NCBI GenBank assembly: GCA_005223085.1
Contig: NJBP01000005.1
Location: forward strand, 1 to 64,000
Length of the DNA: 64,000 nt
Direction: 5' to 3'
Source: Candidatus Aerophobetes bacterium Ae_b3b
Lineage (GTDB): Bacteria > Aerophobota > Aerophobia > Aerophobales > AE-B3A
Shown: positions 24,923 through 32,735 of the stretch, piece after piece
Layout: every line of letters starts with the position of its first letter
Position numbering within the stretch: the stretch's first letter is position 1
The notes under the pieces: model-generated
Databases searched by the model: none
Told to the model about the DNA's origin: nothing
The model's input: the letters and a program-made list of their open reading frames with translations, nothing else
Position numbers and translations under genes: made by a program

Positions 24923-25486
24923 ATGAGGGTATTTATAGCGGTAGAGATTTCTGACTCCATCAGGAGCACGATAGCTCAGATTCAAGGTAAGCTTAGAGGA
25001 ACAGAAGATAAAATTAAATGGGTGGATCCATCTTTAATTCATCTTACCCTAAAGTTTTTAGGGGAAGTAAGAAAAGAGAGACTGGGAGCGGTAATTGAGG
25101 TGGCACAAAAAATAGCTCCCAAGTTTTCTCCTTTCTTTATGGAAGTTAAAAGAGTGGGTGCTTTTCCTACTTCCTCTTCTCCCAGAGTTATATGGCTGGG
25201 AGTGGATAGGGGGAGCACTAATCTGCAAAGACTAGCTAGCGAGCTGGAAAACCATCTAGCAAAGGATGGGTTTTCTAAAGAAAAGAAGAAGTGGACTCCC
25301 CACCTAACTCTCGGCAGGGTGAAATCGTTAGTAGAACCACAGAAATTAAGTGGTCTTATCTTAGGAGAAAAAGAGGTTGTGGCAGGAGAGATGGAGGTAA
25401 AGGAGATCAGCGTAATTGAGAGTCGCCTCACTCCCAGTGGACCAATTTATACTGTTTTAGAGCGAATCAGGCTAAAGGGAATGTAG
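24923..25486 (+). CDS. thpR: RNA 2',3'-cyclic phosphodiesterase (LigT/ThpR)
   Basis: A 187-residue 2H phosphoesterase. The two catalytic HxTx motifs are HLTLKFLG near residue 41 and HLTLGRVK near residue 127. MRVFIAVEISDSIRS is the typical start. It hydrolyses 2',3'-cyclic ends of RNA; the in vivo substrate is uncertain. The order thpR then recA is common across bacteria and supports both calls. The gap of about 300 bp to recA is long and holds a structured leader. Confidence 0.9.
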   Translation: MRVFIAVEISDSIRSTIAQIQGKLRGTEDKIKWVDPSLIHLTLKFLGEVRKERLGAVIEVAQKIAPKFSPFFMEVKRVGAFPTSSSPRVIWLGVDRGSTNLQRLASELENHLAKDGFSKEKKKWTPHLTLGRVKSLVEPQKLSGLILGEKEVVAGEMEVKEISVIESRLTPSGPIYTVLERIRLKGM

Positions 25487-25570
25487 GATATAAAAAGTAC
25501 AAAGTTGAGAGATCGGACCATTTGCTAAGATTCTGAGACCCTTGAGAGTAGCAGGAAAATATTAGCATTC

Positions 25571-25780
25571 AGGAGATTTATACGCGTATCGAGGGACTTT
25601 GCCCGAAGGAGCCTTATATCAGCCACCTTAACGAGTCTTCGAGTTAAGGAAGAAGAAAGACGTGATGTCTGAGGAGCGGAGCGAGGAGTTTCACGTCTTT
25701 CCCGAGACGAGAAGACGAGCAGAAACAATCGAAAGTCGATATACAGCGACGAAGGGGAACAGTCCCGAGATATCCTTGAG
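25571..25780 (+). ncRNA. Structured leader RNA before recA (homologous to the one before mrdA)
   Basis: This 5' leader matches the sequence before mrdA (34782-35030). Three helices are visible. The closing helix TATCGAGGGACT (25587-25598) with AGTCCCGAGATA (25761-25772) has a tandem G.A/A.G mismatch. The second is CCTTAAC (25626-25632) with GTTAAGG (25643-25649). The third is a perfect 10-bp stem AAAGACGTGA (25656-25665) with TCACGTCTTT (25691-25700), enclosing the purine-rich GTCTGAGGAGCGGAGCGA. Base changes between the copies keep the pairs. The recA Shine-Dalgarno (GAGGAGG) starts right after the closing helix. I do not recognise the family. Confidence 0.65.
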
Positions 25781-25790
25781 GAGGATAGAT

Positions 25791-26825
25791 ATGAGAGAAG
25801 AGAAGATGAAAGCTCTGGATATAGCCAGGCAGCAGATAGAGCGCCAATTTGGCAAAGGATCACTTATGCGCCTGGGGGAAAGAGCGGCCAGGATGGATGT
25901 GGATGTAATTCCCACAGGGAATATTGCCGTGGACGCGGCTCTGGGTATAGGAGGGCTTCCCCGGGGAAGAGTAGTGGAGATATTCGGTCCTGAAGGGGGT
26001 GGTAAAACTACTCTGGCTTTGCATGCTGCTGCTGAAGCTCAAAAAATGGATGGAGTAGTTGCTTTTATTGATGCGGAGCACGCCTTAGATCCTACCTATG
26101 CAAAAAATTTGGGGGTGGATATGGAAAACCTTCTCATCTCCCAGCCTGACTCTGGAGAGGAGGCTCTGGAGATAGCTGAACTTTTAGTACGCAGTAATGC
26201 CATAGATTTGATTATCATAGACTCAGTGGCTGCTCTGGTTCCCCGGGCCGAGCTGGAAGGGGATATGGGTGATTCCCACGTTGGGCTTCAGGCAAGGCTT
26301 ATGTCTCAAGCACTTCGTAAGTTAACCGGAGCGATAAGCAATTCTAAGACCTGTACCATCTTTGTCAATCAATTGAGAATGAAGATTGGAGTAATGTTTG
26401 GCAATCCAGAGGTAACTCCAGGAGGTCGGGCTCTCAAGTTTTATGCCAGCATAAGAATAGATATTCGAAGGAAAGCATCTTTGACCAAGGGGGATGTGCA
26501 GATAGGCAACAGAACCAAAATCACTGTGGTTAAGAACAAGCTCGCTCCACCTTTCAGGAAAGCTGAATTTGACCTACTTTTTGGAGAGGGGATGTCTCAG
26601 GAGGGAAGCATTTTGGATCTGGGAGAAGATCTTGGCATTCTTAAAAAATCGGGAAGCTGGTATTCTTACGGAGATACCCAATTGGGGCAGGGAAAGGAAA
26701 GTGCCCGAGAGTTTCTTAAGGATGTAAAAAATGCTACTCTGAGGAACGAAATTGAGCAAAAAATTGGGGGAAAATTGGGTTTTATAAGAAAAAAGAAGGA
26801 GACGGTTAAGGCTAAGGTTGAGTAA
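25791..26825 (+). CDS. recA: Recombinase RecA
   Basis: A 344-residue RecA, normal length. Walker A is GPEGGGKTT at residues 66-74, Walker [11 protein letters not shown], then loop L1 with [20 protein letters not shown] and loop L2 with [20 protein letters not shown]-type sequence. It forms filaments on single-stranded DNA, catalyses strand exchange and triggers SOS cleavage. The start is ATG 25791: it has GAGGAGG upstream and gives the family N-terminus. A longer frame from 25662 only reads through the structured leader. Walker A differs from the usual GPESSGKTT by two Ser to Gly changes. Regulation may act through the leader since no LexA box is evident. Confidence 0.95.
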   Translation: MREEKMKALDIARQQIERQFGKGSLMRLGERAARMDVDVIPTGNIAVDAALGIGGLPRGRVVEIFGPEGGGKTTLALHAAAEAQKMDGVVAFIDAEHALDPTYAKNLGVDMENLLISQPDSGEEALEIAELLVRSNAIDLIIIDSVAALVPRAELEGDMGDSHVGLQARLMSQALRKLTGAISNSKTCTIFVNQLRMKIGVMFGNPEVTPGGRALKFYASIRIDIRRKASLTKGDVQIGNRTKITVVKNKLAPPFRKAEFDLLFGEGMSQEGSILDLGEDLGILKKSGSWYSYGDTQLGQGKESAREFLKDVKNATLRNEIEQKIGGKLGFIRKKKETVKAKVE

Positions 26826-26868
26826 AACAGCACCAGATTCAAGTAAGACACATAGAAGTTGAAGCAGA

Positions 26869-28023
26869 ATGAATAAGATCAGCAAAATATTAATCCTTCT
26901 TGCTTCTTTACTCTTGTTCGCTTCTTCCGCAAAGGCCTATCAAGATTATGGAGTTGAGAAAGTAGGTTTTCACTCCTATCTCACCTATACCCGGATAGTT
27001 CTGGAGATATCTGGCGAAGTTGGTTACATTGTCAGGGATCTAACCAGTCCACCTCGATTGCTGATTAACCTTTATCCGGCTAAACTTACTTCTTTGGAGC
27101 GAAAAATTGATGTAAAAGATAGATTTATTAGGGGGCTTCGTCTCTCGCAGGATAGCAAACATGTGACCAGGGTCGTCCTGGATTTAACGAATTTTGAGTC
27201 TACCTATAATATCTTTTCCTTGAAGGGGCCTCATCGTCTAGTTATCGAGGTAAAAAGTCCGAAGAAAGATCCAATAGCGGATCTATTGAAACCACAAGGA
27301 TTTCCTTACTATTTGCGTGAATCGGTTTCGGAGGAATACAGGAGAGTTTATAAAGTAATATTAGATCCTGGACATGGGGGGGAAGATCCGGGAGCAATTG
27401 GCCCCACTGGTTTAAAAGAGAAAGATGTTGCCCTTGCCGTGACCCTGGAGGTAGCTAATCTCTTAAAAGAGGAAGCAGGGATTGACATTTATCTAACCAG
27501 GACGGATGATTCTTTTATTCATCTGGATCTGAGGACAGAGTTGGCTAACCAATGGGGAGGGGATCTTTTTGTATCCATACATGCCAATGCAGCTTTTAAC
27601 CAAAAGGCAAGCGGTATAGAGACTTTTTTTAATTCCCGGTACCCATATGGAGAAGGGGCAGCAGCAGTGGCGGCCAGAGAAAATACTTCTCTGGGAGCTG
27701 ACGACGTTTCAGGGGAAATTAAGGCCATTCTCTGGGATTTAGTGCAGAATCGATATCGAGACGAAAGCAACGAATTATCCCATTTTGTGCAGAGGCAATT
27801 ATGCCAGGCTATAGACGTCGAGGATAGAGGGGTAAAATCAGCCGGATTTTATGTCCTAAGGGGAGCAGCCATGCCTGCTATTTTGGTAGAGATAGGATTT
27901 ATCTCCAATCCCTGGGAGGAGCAAAAACTAAGAAAAGGTGAATTTAGAAAAAAAATTGCTCGGGGCATCTTTAGAGGAATAAAAGATTATCTTGAAAGTT
28001 ATGATGAGAGATCAAGTAGGTAA
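26869..28023 (+). CDS. N-acetylmuramoyl-L-alanine amidase with AMIN domain (AmiC type)
   Basis: A 384-residue exported cell-wall hydrolase. It has a signal peptide (residues 5-23), an AMIN domain (about 28-130) that targets septal or peptidoglycan sites, and an Amidase_3 domain (about 160-375). The zinc site is built from ILDPGHGGEDPGAIG (His), KEKDVAL (Glu), and FVSIHANAA (His), with catalytic Glu in VEIGFISNPWEE. It cleaves between MurNAc and the peptide stem, for daughter-cell separation. A GerMN-domain gene follows and then a murI start, an order seen in other bacteria. A 10-bp hairpin immediately after its stop may separate expression of the two genes. Confidence 0.9.
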   Translation: MNKISKILILLASLLLFASSAKAYQDYGVEKVGFHSYLTYTRIVLEISGEVGYIVRDLTSPPRLLINLYPAKLTSLERKIDVKDRFIRGLRLSQDSKHVTRVVLDLTNFESTYNIFSLKGPHRLVIEVKSPKKDPIADLLKPQGFPYYLRESVSEEYRRVYKVILDPGHGGEDPGAIGPTGLKEKDVALAVTLEVANLLKEEAGIDIYLTRTDDSFIHLDLRTELANQWGGDLFVSIHANAAFNQKASGIETFFNSRYPYGEGAAAVAARENTSLGADDVSGEIKAILWDLVQNRYRDESNELSHFVQRQLCQAIDVEDRGVKSAGFYVLRGAAMPAILVEIGFISNPWEEQKLRKGEFRKKIARGIFRGIKDYLESYDERSSR

Positions 28024-28054
28024 ACCCTGTTAGATGATCACTACCTAACAGGGT
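28024..28054 (+). promoter_or_regulatory. Intercistronic hairpin between amidase and GerMN genes
   Basis: ACCCTGTTAG and CTAACAGGGT form a perfect 10-bp stem with an 11-nt loop directly after the amidase stop. No U-tract follows, so mRNA 3'-end protection is likelier than termination. Confidence 0.5.
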
Positions 28055-28069
28055 AAATGAGAGGCTAAG

Positions 28070-28648
28070 TTGGCTTCACGCAAAAAGAGGCGAAAATATC
28101 TGTTAGTTTATATCCTCGTTGTAGTAGGGGTCTTTGTGGTGGGAGTATTGGTAGGTCCATTGCTCAGAGAAAAGGGATATCAGATTAAAGATTGGGTTAT
28201 TCAGCCCCGTCCTCCTCGAGAGATGAAGGTGGTGAAACTGTACTTTTCTGATCCCCAAGCAGAACATCTCATCCTTGAGGAAAGAAAAGTGGTAGCCTTA
28301 CCTGATATGAGTGAGGAGGCTAAAGAAATATTGAAAGAATTAATTAAAGGCCCTCTTGATAGCTCCCTTAAGCCAACCATTCCTCTTCAAACAGAGGTGG
28401 AAGATGTTTATTTGAAGGATGACTGTTTTTATGTAAATTTTTCTTTGGCTTTAAAAGAGAAGCATCCTGGAGGATCTAGCGGGGAACTACTTACTGTATA
28501 CTCCATAGTTAATACCCTCCTTATTAACTTTCCCTCCCAATCGCGGGTACAAATCTTAATCCAGGATAAACCTGTGGAAACTCTCGCCGGACACATTGAT
28601 ATTAGAAACCCTTTGCGCCAGAGACTCGATATTGCAAAGGAACCCTGA
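28070..28648 (+). CDS. GerMN-domain protein, membrane anchored
   Basis: A 192-residue protein starting at TTG 28070. An N-terminal membrane anchor (about residues 10-32) is followed by a GerMN domain: MKVVKLYFSDPQAEHLILEE, then EEAKEILKELIKGP, then EVEDVYLKDDCFYVNFS, then ELLTVYSIVNTLL and VQILIQDKPVETLAGHID. GerMN domains occur in spore germination and cell-envelope proteins and are often encoded beside amidases, as here, which suggests an envelope role on the periplasmic side. It does not imply sporulation. The start is weakly supported; no ATG lies nearby in frame. Confidence 0.8.
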   Translation: MASRKKRRKYLLVYILVVVGVFVVGVLVGPLLREKGYQIKDWVIQPRPPREMKVVKLYFSDPQAEHLILEERKVVALPDMSEEAKEILKELIKGPLDSSLKPTIPLQTEVEDVYLKDDCFYVNFSLALKEKHPGGSSGELLTVYSIVNTLLINFPSQSRVQILIQDKPVETLAGHIDIRNPLRQRLDIAKEP

Positions 28649-28652
28649 GAAG

Positions 28653-28796
28653 ATGAACTCCCGTTCAGAATCAGAAAGTGCAAGAATAGCTGTCTTTGAC
28701 TCAGGTGTAGGAGGACTTACTGTTGTTTCGGAAATAATGAAGCTTCTTCCTGGGGAGGGGAAGAGTCCCGAGATATTTCTTGATTTGGAAGGATAA
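28653..28796 (+). pseudogene. murI: Truncated glutamate racemase gene
   Basis: ATG 28653, 5 bp after the GerMN stop, starts a normal MurI N-terminus: IAVFDSGVGGLTVVSEIMKL, then LPGE, which includes the catalytic-site DSGVGGL. The match ends at about 28757 and the frame continues through unrelated GKSPEIFLDLEG to TAA at 28796, giving 47 residues instead of about 265. The break coincides with a 21-bp repeat (28763-28783) found elsewhere in the window. D-glutamate for peptidoglycan must come from another racemase or a D-amino-acid transaminase outside the window. Confidence 0.75.
28763..28783 (+). repeat. Dispersed 21-bp repeat, copy at the murI break
   Basis: The core AGTCCCGAGATATTTCTTGA also occurs at 37861-37881, with one change at 53228-53248, and inverted at 60124-60144. 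It closely matches the 3' edge of the recA leader (25761-25779). Confidence 0.7.
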
Positions 28797-28815
28797 GGAT
28801 AACTAAAGGATCACC

Positions 28816-29493
28816 ATGTTTCAGGAGAAAAACTCAGTGATTTTCCAGGGAAAAGAATTTGCTTTTACCATTTTATGCAGCATCTTCATCGGGTCACTGG
28901 TGATTTCCGAGGTATTGGCCAGTAAAATTGTTGCTCTAGGGGAGATCTACGTCCCGGCGGGAGTAGTTGCCTACGCGGTAACTTTTGCCATGACCGATAC
29001 CATTGAAGAAATCTGGGGGAAGAGGTATGCCAGAGCCGTAGTGATTGGCGGACTTCTAACACTGGGTGTGGTTCTTTTTCTAATGTGGCTTGCCGTAATC
29101 TTGCCTTCTGCTCCATTCTGGAAAGAAGAAAAAGCATTTACGCGTATTTTAGGAATAAAGGCAGGAGCAATCAGAATAACTATGGCTAGCATAGTTGCTT
29201 ATTTTGTCAGCCAGTACCACGATGTCTGGGCCTTTAATTTTTGGAGACGGATCACCAGAGGACGATGGCTCTGGCTGCGTAATAACGCTTCCACCCTTGT
29301 TTCTCAGGCTATAGATACTTCTCTGTTTATATCTTTAGCCTTCTATGGAGTTGTTCCCGTTGTGCCTTTAATTCTAGGACAGTATTTCGTTAAATTGTGT
29401 ATTGCTCTCCTTGACACTCCCCTGGTCTATCTCCTCGTCTACTGTGTGAGAGGGAAAACCACAGTGACCGAAGAGTCCCGCGGTGTTTCTTGA
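28816..29493 (+). CDS. Queuosine precursor transporter (YhhQ/VUT family)
   Basis: A 225-residue inner-membrane protein with six hydrophobic segments. YhhQ landmarks are SLVISEVLASKIVALGEIYV near the N-terminus, VTFAMTDTIEEIWGKRYAR after the third strand, YFVSQYHDVWAFNFWRR, and RNNASTLVSQAIDTSLFISL. It takes up the queuosine precursor preQ0/preQ1 or queuine for tRNA modification. No queuosine synthesis genes are adjacent. It starts 20 bp after the truncated murI, so it may have been placed here by the rearrangement that removed the rest of murI. Confidence 0.85.
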   Translation: MFQEKNSVIFQGKEFAFTILCSIFIGSLVISEVLASKIVALGEIYVPAGVVAYAVTFAMTDTIEEIWGKRYARAVVIGGLLTLGVVLFLMWLAVILPSAPFWKEEKAFTRILGIKAGAIRITMASIVAYFVSQYHDVWAFNFWRRITRGRWLWLRNNASTLVSQAIDTSLFISLAFYGVVPVVPLILGQYFVKLCIALLDTPLVYLLVYCVRGKTTVTEESRGVS

Positions 29494-29518
29494 CAACTCT
29501 CCTTTTTTGTCTTAGAAT
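29490..29518 (+). promoter_or_regulatory. Sigma-70-type promoter for the E2 gene
   Basis: Consensus TTGACA (29490-29495) and TAGAAT (29513-29518) with ideal 17-bp spacing, about 42 bp upstream of ATG 29560. Confidence 0.6.
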
Positions 29519-29559
29519 TTATTTACCAATTCCGTCAAGCAGTTGCTAGGAGGCAGATT

Positions 29560-30732
29560 ATGATCAGTAAGGTGATAATGCCCAAGTTGGGAGAAACTAT
29601 GGAGGAGGGAGAGATTATCCAGTGGTTAAAACACCAGGGAGACAGAGTCAAGGAAGGAGAACCGCTCTTGGAAATTGCCACTGATAAGGCCAATATGGAG
29701 GTAGAGGCACTTTCTTCTGGATTCTTGAGAGAAATTGTTGCTCCGGCAGGTGAGATTGTACCAGTAACCAAAACCATTGCTTATATTGCCGATACTATGC
29801 AGGAAGAGATTTCTCAGGAGGCAGAGGCACCCGAGAAACCGGCTCAGAAAAAAGTCCCAGAAGAACCGCTCATCCAGTCACCTATTAAGGCCTCCCCCCT
29901 GGCCAAAAAGCTAGCCAGAGACTATGGGATTGACCTTTCTACTGTAAAGGGAAGTGGTCCAGGAGGAAGAGTGCTTAAGGAGGATGTAATTAAATTAGCC
30001 GAGGAAAAAGAAACTGTCGCGGAAAAGGCAGTTTCTCTTTCGCGGATAGAAAAAGTCATGGTCCAGCGAATGGAGAAGAGCAAAAGGGAAATTCCCCATT
30101 TCTATCTTACTGTAGAAGTTGACTTCTCGAAATCCCAAGCCCTGCGAGATGATTTACTAAAAGAATTTGAGCAGAGAGAAAAAGTTCGACTTTCCTACAC
30201 GGATCTATTAATTAAGTCTTGTGGCCGTGCTTTGAGTAAATTTCCCCGGGTAAATTCAACTTTCGAGGCCGGCAGAATCACTTCACACTCAGAGTTTAAT
30301 GTAGGACGAGCTGTGGCTACACCCAAAGGGCTCATCGTCCCGGTGATTAAGGATGTAGATAAAAAAAATCTTTTCCAAATAGCTAGGAAAAGAAAAGAGT
30401 TGGTTAAAAAGGCAAATGAAGACCGTCTTTCTCTAGAGGAATTAGAGGGAGCCGCCTTCACTCTTTCTAACCTGGGAATGTTTGGAATTAAGACATTCGT
30501 TGCCATAATCAACCCTCCACAGGCATCTCTTCTAGCTACTGGAGAAATTAAAGAAAGGCCAGTGGCCATAGATAATAGAATAGAGATAAGGCCTATGATG
30601 GAGATGACTCTATCTTGCGATCATCGAGTGATGGATGGATACCTAGGAGCAAAATTCCTGCAGGAGATAAAGCGGGGATTGGAAAGGCCTTCTCTTTTAT
30701 TAATTGAGATTGCTTCACTCCGTTCGCAATGA
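29560..30732 (+). CDS. Dihydrolipoamide acyltransferase (E2) of a 2-oxo acid dehydrogenase complex
   Basis: A 390-residue E2 with three parts. The lipoyl domain (1-78) carries the lipoylated K43 in EIATDKANMEV. The E1/E3-binding domain (about 107-143) reads SPLAKKLARDYGIDLS then GSGPGGRVLKEDV. The catalytic acyltransferase domain (about 160-388) ends with the HxxxDG active site in SCDHRVMDGYLG. It passes acyl groups from E1 to CoA, most likely acetyl in pyruvate dehydrogenase. No E1 or E3 gene is next to it in the window, which is unusual because these normally form an operon. It has its own consensus promoter. The last residues run into a repeat containing an IS66-type end. Confidence 0.88.
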   Translation: MISKVIMPKLGETMEEGEIIQWLKHQGDRVKEGEPLLEIATDKANMEVEALSSGFLREIVAPAGEIVPVTKTIAYIADTMQEEISQEAEAPEKPAQKKVPEEPLIQSPIKASPLAKKLARDYGIDLSTVKGSGPGGRVLKEDVIKLAEEKETVAEKAVSLSRIEKVMVQRMEKSKREIPHFYLTVEVDFSKSQALRDDLLKEFEQREKVRLSYTDLLIKSCGRALSKFPRVNSTFEAGRITSHSEFNVGRAVATPKGLIVPVIKDVDKKNLFQIARKRKELVKKANEDRLSLEELEGAAFTLSNLGMFGIKTFVAIINPPQASLLATGEIKERPVAIDNRIEIRPMMEMTLSCDHRVMDGYLGAKFLQEIKRGLERPSLLLIEIASLRSQ

Positions 30733-30755
30733 CCAGCGAGTGATCTCGCTCGTAA

Positions 30756-30779
30756 TGACGTGGTTGAGTGAATACTTAG
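30756..30779. repeat. Single IS66-type terminal repeat relic
   Basis: TGACGTGGTTGAGTGAATAC followed by TTAG matches the right end of the MITEs at 5284 and 39579 (TGACGGGGTTCACTGAATAC, TTAC). A small hairpin AGCGAG/CTCGCT lies just upstream at about 30735. No left end is recognisable. Confidence 0.5.
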
Positions 30780-30791
30780 ATGGAGAGGGCC

Positions 30792-31430
30792 ATGTTTACC
30801 GGAATAATAGAGGAGATGGGGACAGTAGAAAAATTATGGATTGGCTCTTCTTATAGGTTGAGAATAAGAGCAAAGAAAGTATTGCCGGGAACCAAACCTT
30901 CCCACAGTATAGCGGTAGACGGGGTTTGTTTAACGGCGACTGAGGTAGACCGGGAAAGTTTCTCGGTCGAAATAATGGCTCAAACCCTGAATAAAACTAA
31001 TTTATCTCTGATGAAAGAAGGAGATAAAGTCAACCTAGAAAGAGCGACATCTCTATCATCTCTCTTAGGGGGACATATAGTAACTGGGGATGTGGATGGA
31101 GTGGGCAGGATATCGAGAATAGATAAAAGGGTGGGGGAGACCGTAATGCAGATTGAATTTCTCCCACGTCTGGCAAAATATATAGTCAATCAAGGTCGTG
31201 TGTCTTTGGATGGGGTTAGTTTAACCGTAGCTGATTGTCGAGCTTCGAATTTTACCGTCCACCTTATTCCTTTTACCTTAAACAACACCACCCTGGGTCT
31301 AAAAAAAAGAGGGAATTTGCTTAACCTGGAGGTAGATATAATTTCTAAATATATAGAGAAAATGATCCATAATCAAAGTGGTTCTGGCTCGAGAATAGAT
31401 AGAGGATTTTTAAAAGCTATGGGGTATTGA
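30792..31430 (+). CDS. ribE: Riboflavin synthase, alpha chain type
   Basis: A 212-residue protein made of two lumazine-binding domains. Each has its own start, MFTGIIEEMGTVEKL and later GHIVTGDVDGVGRISRI, with the conserved SIAVDGVCLTAT in domain 1 and GRVSLDGVSLTVAD in domain 2. It dismutates two molecules of 6,7-dimethyl-8-ribityllumazine to riboflavin. ATG 30792 fits the family start and has GGAGAGG upstream; an earlier ATG (30780) would add four residues. It is the first gene of ribE-ribBA-(insertion)-ribH. No FMN riboswitch is seen upstream. ribD is not in the window. Confidence 0.92.
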   Translation: MFTGIIEEMGTVEKLWIGSSYRLRIRAKKVLPGTKPSHSIAVDGVCLTATEVDRESFSVEIMAQTLNKTNLSLMKEGDKVNLERATSLSSLLGGHIVTGDVDGVGRISRIDKRVGETVMQIEFLPRLAKYIVNQGRVSLDGVSLTVADCRASNFTVHLIPFTLNNTTLGLKKRGNLLNLEVDIISKYIEKMIHNQSGSGSRIDRGFLKAMGY

Positions 31431-31497
31431 ACTGAAAACCAGAAAAGTGCCAATAAGAATTTGTAAGGTTCCCAAGTAATTTACAAGAGGTGAGATA

Positions 31498-32706
31498 ATG
31501 AAGTTTAATCCCATAGATGAAATTATGAAGGACTTCAAAAAAGGTAAGATGGTGATCGTGGTGGACGACAAGGATAGAGAAAATGAGGGTGATCTTATAG
31601 TCCCCGCTTCCCAAGCCACTCCTGAGGTGATAAACTTTATGGCTAAATATGGAAGAGGGTTGATTTGTCTGGCTATCACTTCTGAGAGGGCCCGGGAGTT
31701 GGGGCTTAGTCCCATGGTAAATGAAAACACCTCTCTCAAAGGGACTCCCTTTACTGTCTCCGTGGATGCCAAGCATAATACTACTACTGGAATATCTGCC
31801 TATGACCGAGCCCGGACTGTAGGAGTTCTCATTCACCCTCAGACTAAAGAGGAAGATCTGGCAAAGCCTGGTCATGTGTTCCCATTAATTAGTAAGAATG
31901 GAGGAGTTCTCGTAAGAGCCGGTCATACCGAGGCAGCGGTAGATTTAGCCAGATTAGCGGGATTTTACCCGGCAGGGGTTCTCTGTGAGATGATGGGAGA
32001 AGATGGCAGGATGGCCAGACTTCCTGAGCTTTTATCTTTCGCTGCTCACCATGGTTTGAAGATATGTAGCCTGGCCGACATCATATCATATCGTTGGAAG
32101 AAGGAAAAACTGGTTAAAAGAGAAGTTGTTACCGATCTTCCTACTCACTACGGGAATTTTAAACTCATCGCCTACAGGACTCTCCTCGAGGATAGGATTC
32201 ATCTTGCTCTGATAAAAGGAAAAGTAAGAAATAAAGAGGATGTTCTGGTGAGGGTGCATTCTCAATGCCTTACGGGAGATGTTTTCAGATCCCTTCGCTG
32301 TGACTGCGGGGATCAGCTTGAGATTGCCTTATACATGATAGGAAAGGCAAGCCATGGCGTGGTACTTTACTTAAACCAGGAGGGGCGTGGAATCGGATTA
32401 TTAAATAAGCTCAAAACATATGTGCTTCAGGACAGAGGGATGGATACGGTGGAGGCAAATCAGAAGCTTGGTTTTGAGCCAGATTTACGTAGTTATGGAA
32501 TTGGAGCTCAGATCCTTGCCGATTTAGGACTTCACCGGATCAGACTTTTAACCAATAACCCTCGCAAAATAGTGGGTTTAGAGGGGTATGGGTTGGAGAT
32601 TAGCGAACGCACTCCTTTAGAGATAAAGCCTAACCGCGTAAACAGGGAGTATTTGAAGACCAAGCAGAAGAAACTCGGTCACCTGCTGAGTTTCGATAAG
32701 GAATAG
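31498..32706 (+). CDS. ribBA: Bifunctional 3,4-DHBP synthase / GTP cyclohydrolase II
   Basis: A 402-residue fusion. The N-terminal DHBP synthase (1-205) has [15 protein letters not shown] and [14 protein letters not shown], which bind ribulose 5-phosphate and Mg. The C-terminal GTP cyclohydrolase II (about 210-395) has the zinc cysteines in [20 protein letters not shown], and [14 protein letters not shown], plus [15 protein letters not shown]. The two activities feed both branches of riboflavin synthesis. Catalytic residues appear intact in both halves. It follows ribE by 67 bp. A heptamer repeat and a REP/RAYT insertion separate it from ribH. Confidence 0.94.
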   Translation: MKFNPIDEIMKDFKKGKMVIVVDDKDRENEGDLIVPASQATPEVINFMAKYGRGLICLAITSERARELGLSPMVNENTSLKGTPFTVSVDAKHNTTTGISAYDRARTVGVLIHPQTKEEDLAKPGHVFPLISKNGGVLVRAGHTEAAVDLARLAGFYPAGVLCEMMGEDGRMARLPELLSFAAHHGLKICSLADIISYRWKKEKLVKREVVTDLPTHYGNFKLIAYRTLLEDRIHLALIKGKVRNKEDVLVRVHSQCLTGDVFRSLRCDCGDQLEIALYMIGKASHGVVLYLNQEGRGIGLLNKLKTYVLQDRGMDTVEANQKLGFEPDLRSYGIGAQILADLGLHRIRLLTNNPRKIVGLEGYGLEISERTPLEIKPNRVNREYLKTKQKKLGHLLSFDKE

Positions 32707-32707
32707 T

Positions 32708-32735
32708 ATTAAGTACTAAGCATTAAGTACTAAGT
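32708..32735. repeat. 14-bp tandem duplication (2 x 7 bp pattern) before the RAYT element
   Basis: ATTAAGTACTAAGC is followed directly by ATTAAGTACTAAGT; each half is itself two related heptamers (TTAAGTA, CTAAGC/T-). It abuts the left REP of the insertion at 32736. Confidence 0.6.

Noticed and set aside
25537-25560. CTGAGACCCTTGAGAGTAGC before recA, resembling part of a TPP riboswitch
   Set aside because: Only a short stretch matches; the second conserved half and thiamine genes are absent. It lies outside the conserved leader.
25662-25790. Upstream extension of the recA frame
   Set aside because: It runs through the structured leader, its residues are not RecA-like, and the Shine-Dalgarno belongs to ATG 25791.
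30733-31497. FMN riboswitch expected before riboflavin genes
   Set aside because: None of the conserved AGGGGCAGGGTGAAATTCCC-type blocks appear before ribE, ribBA or ribH.
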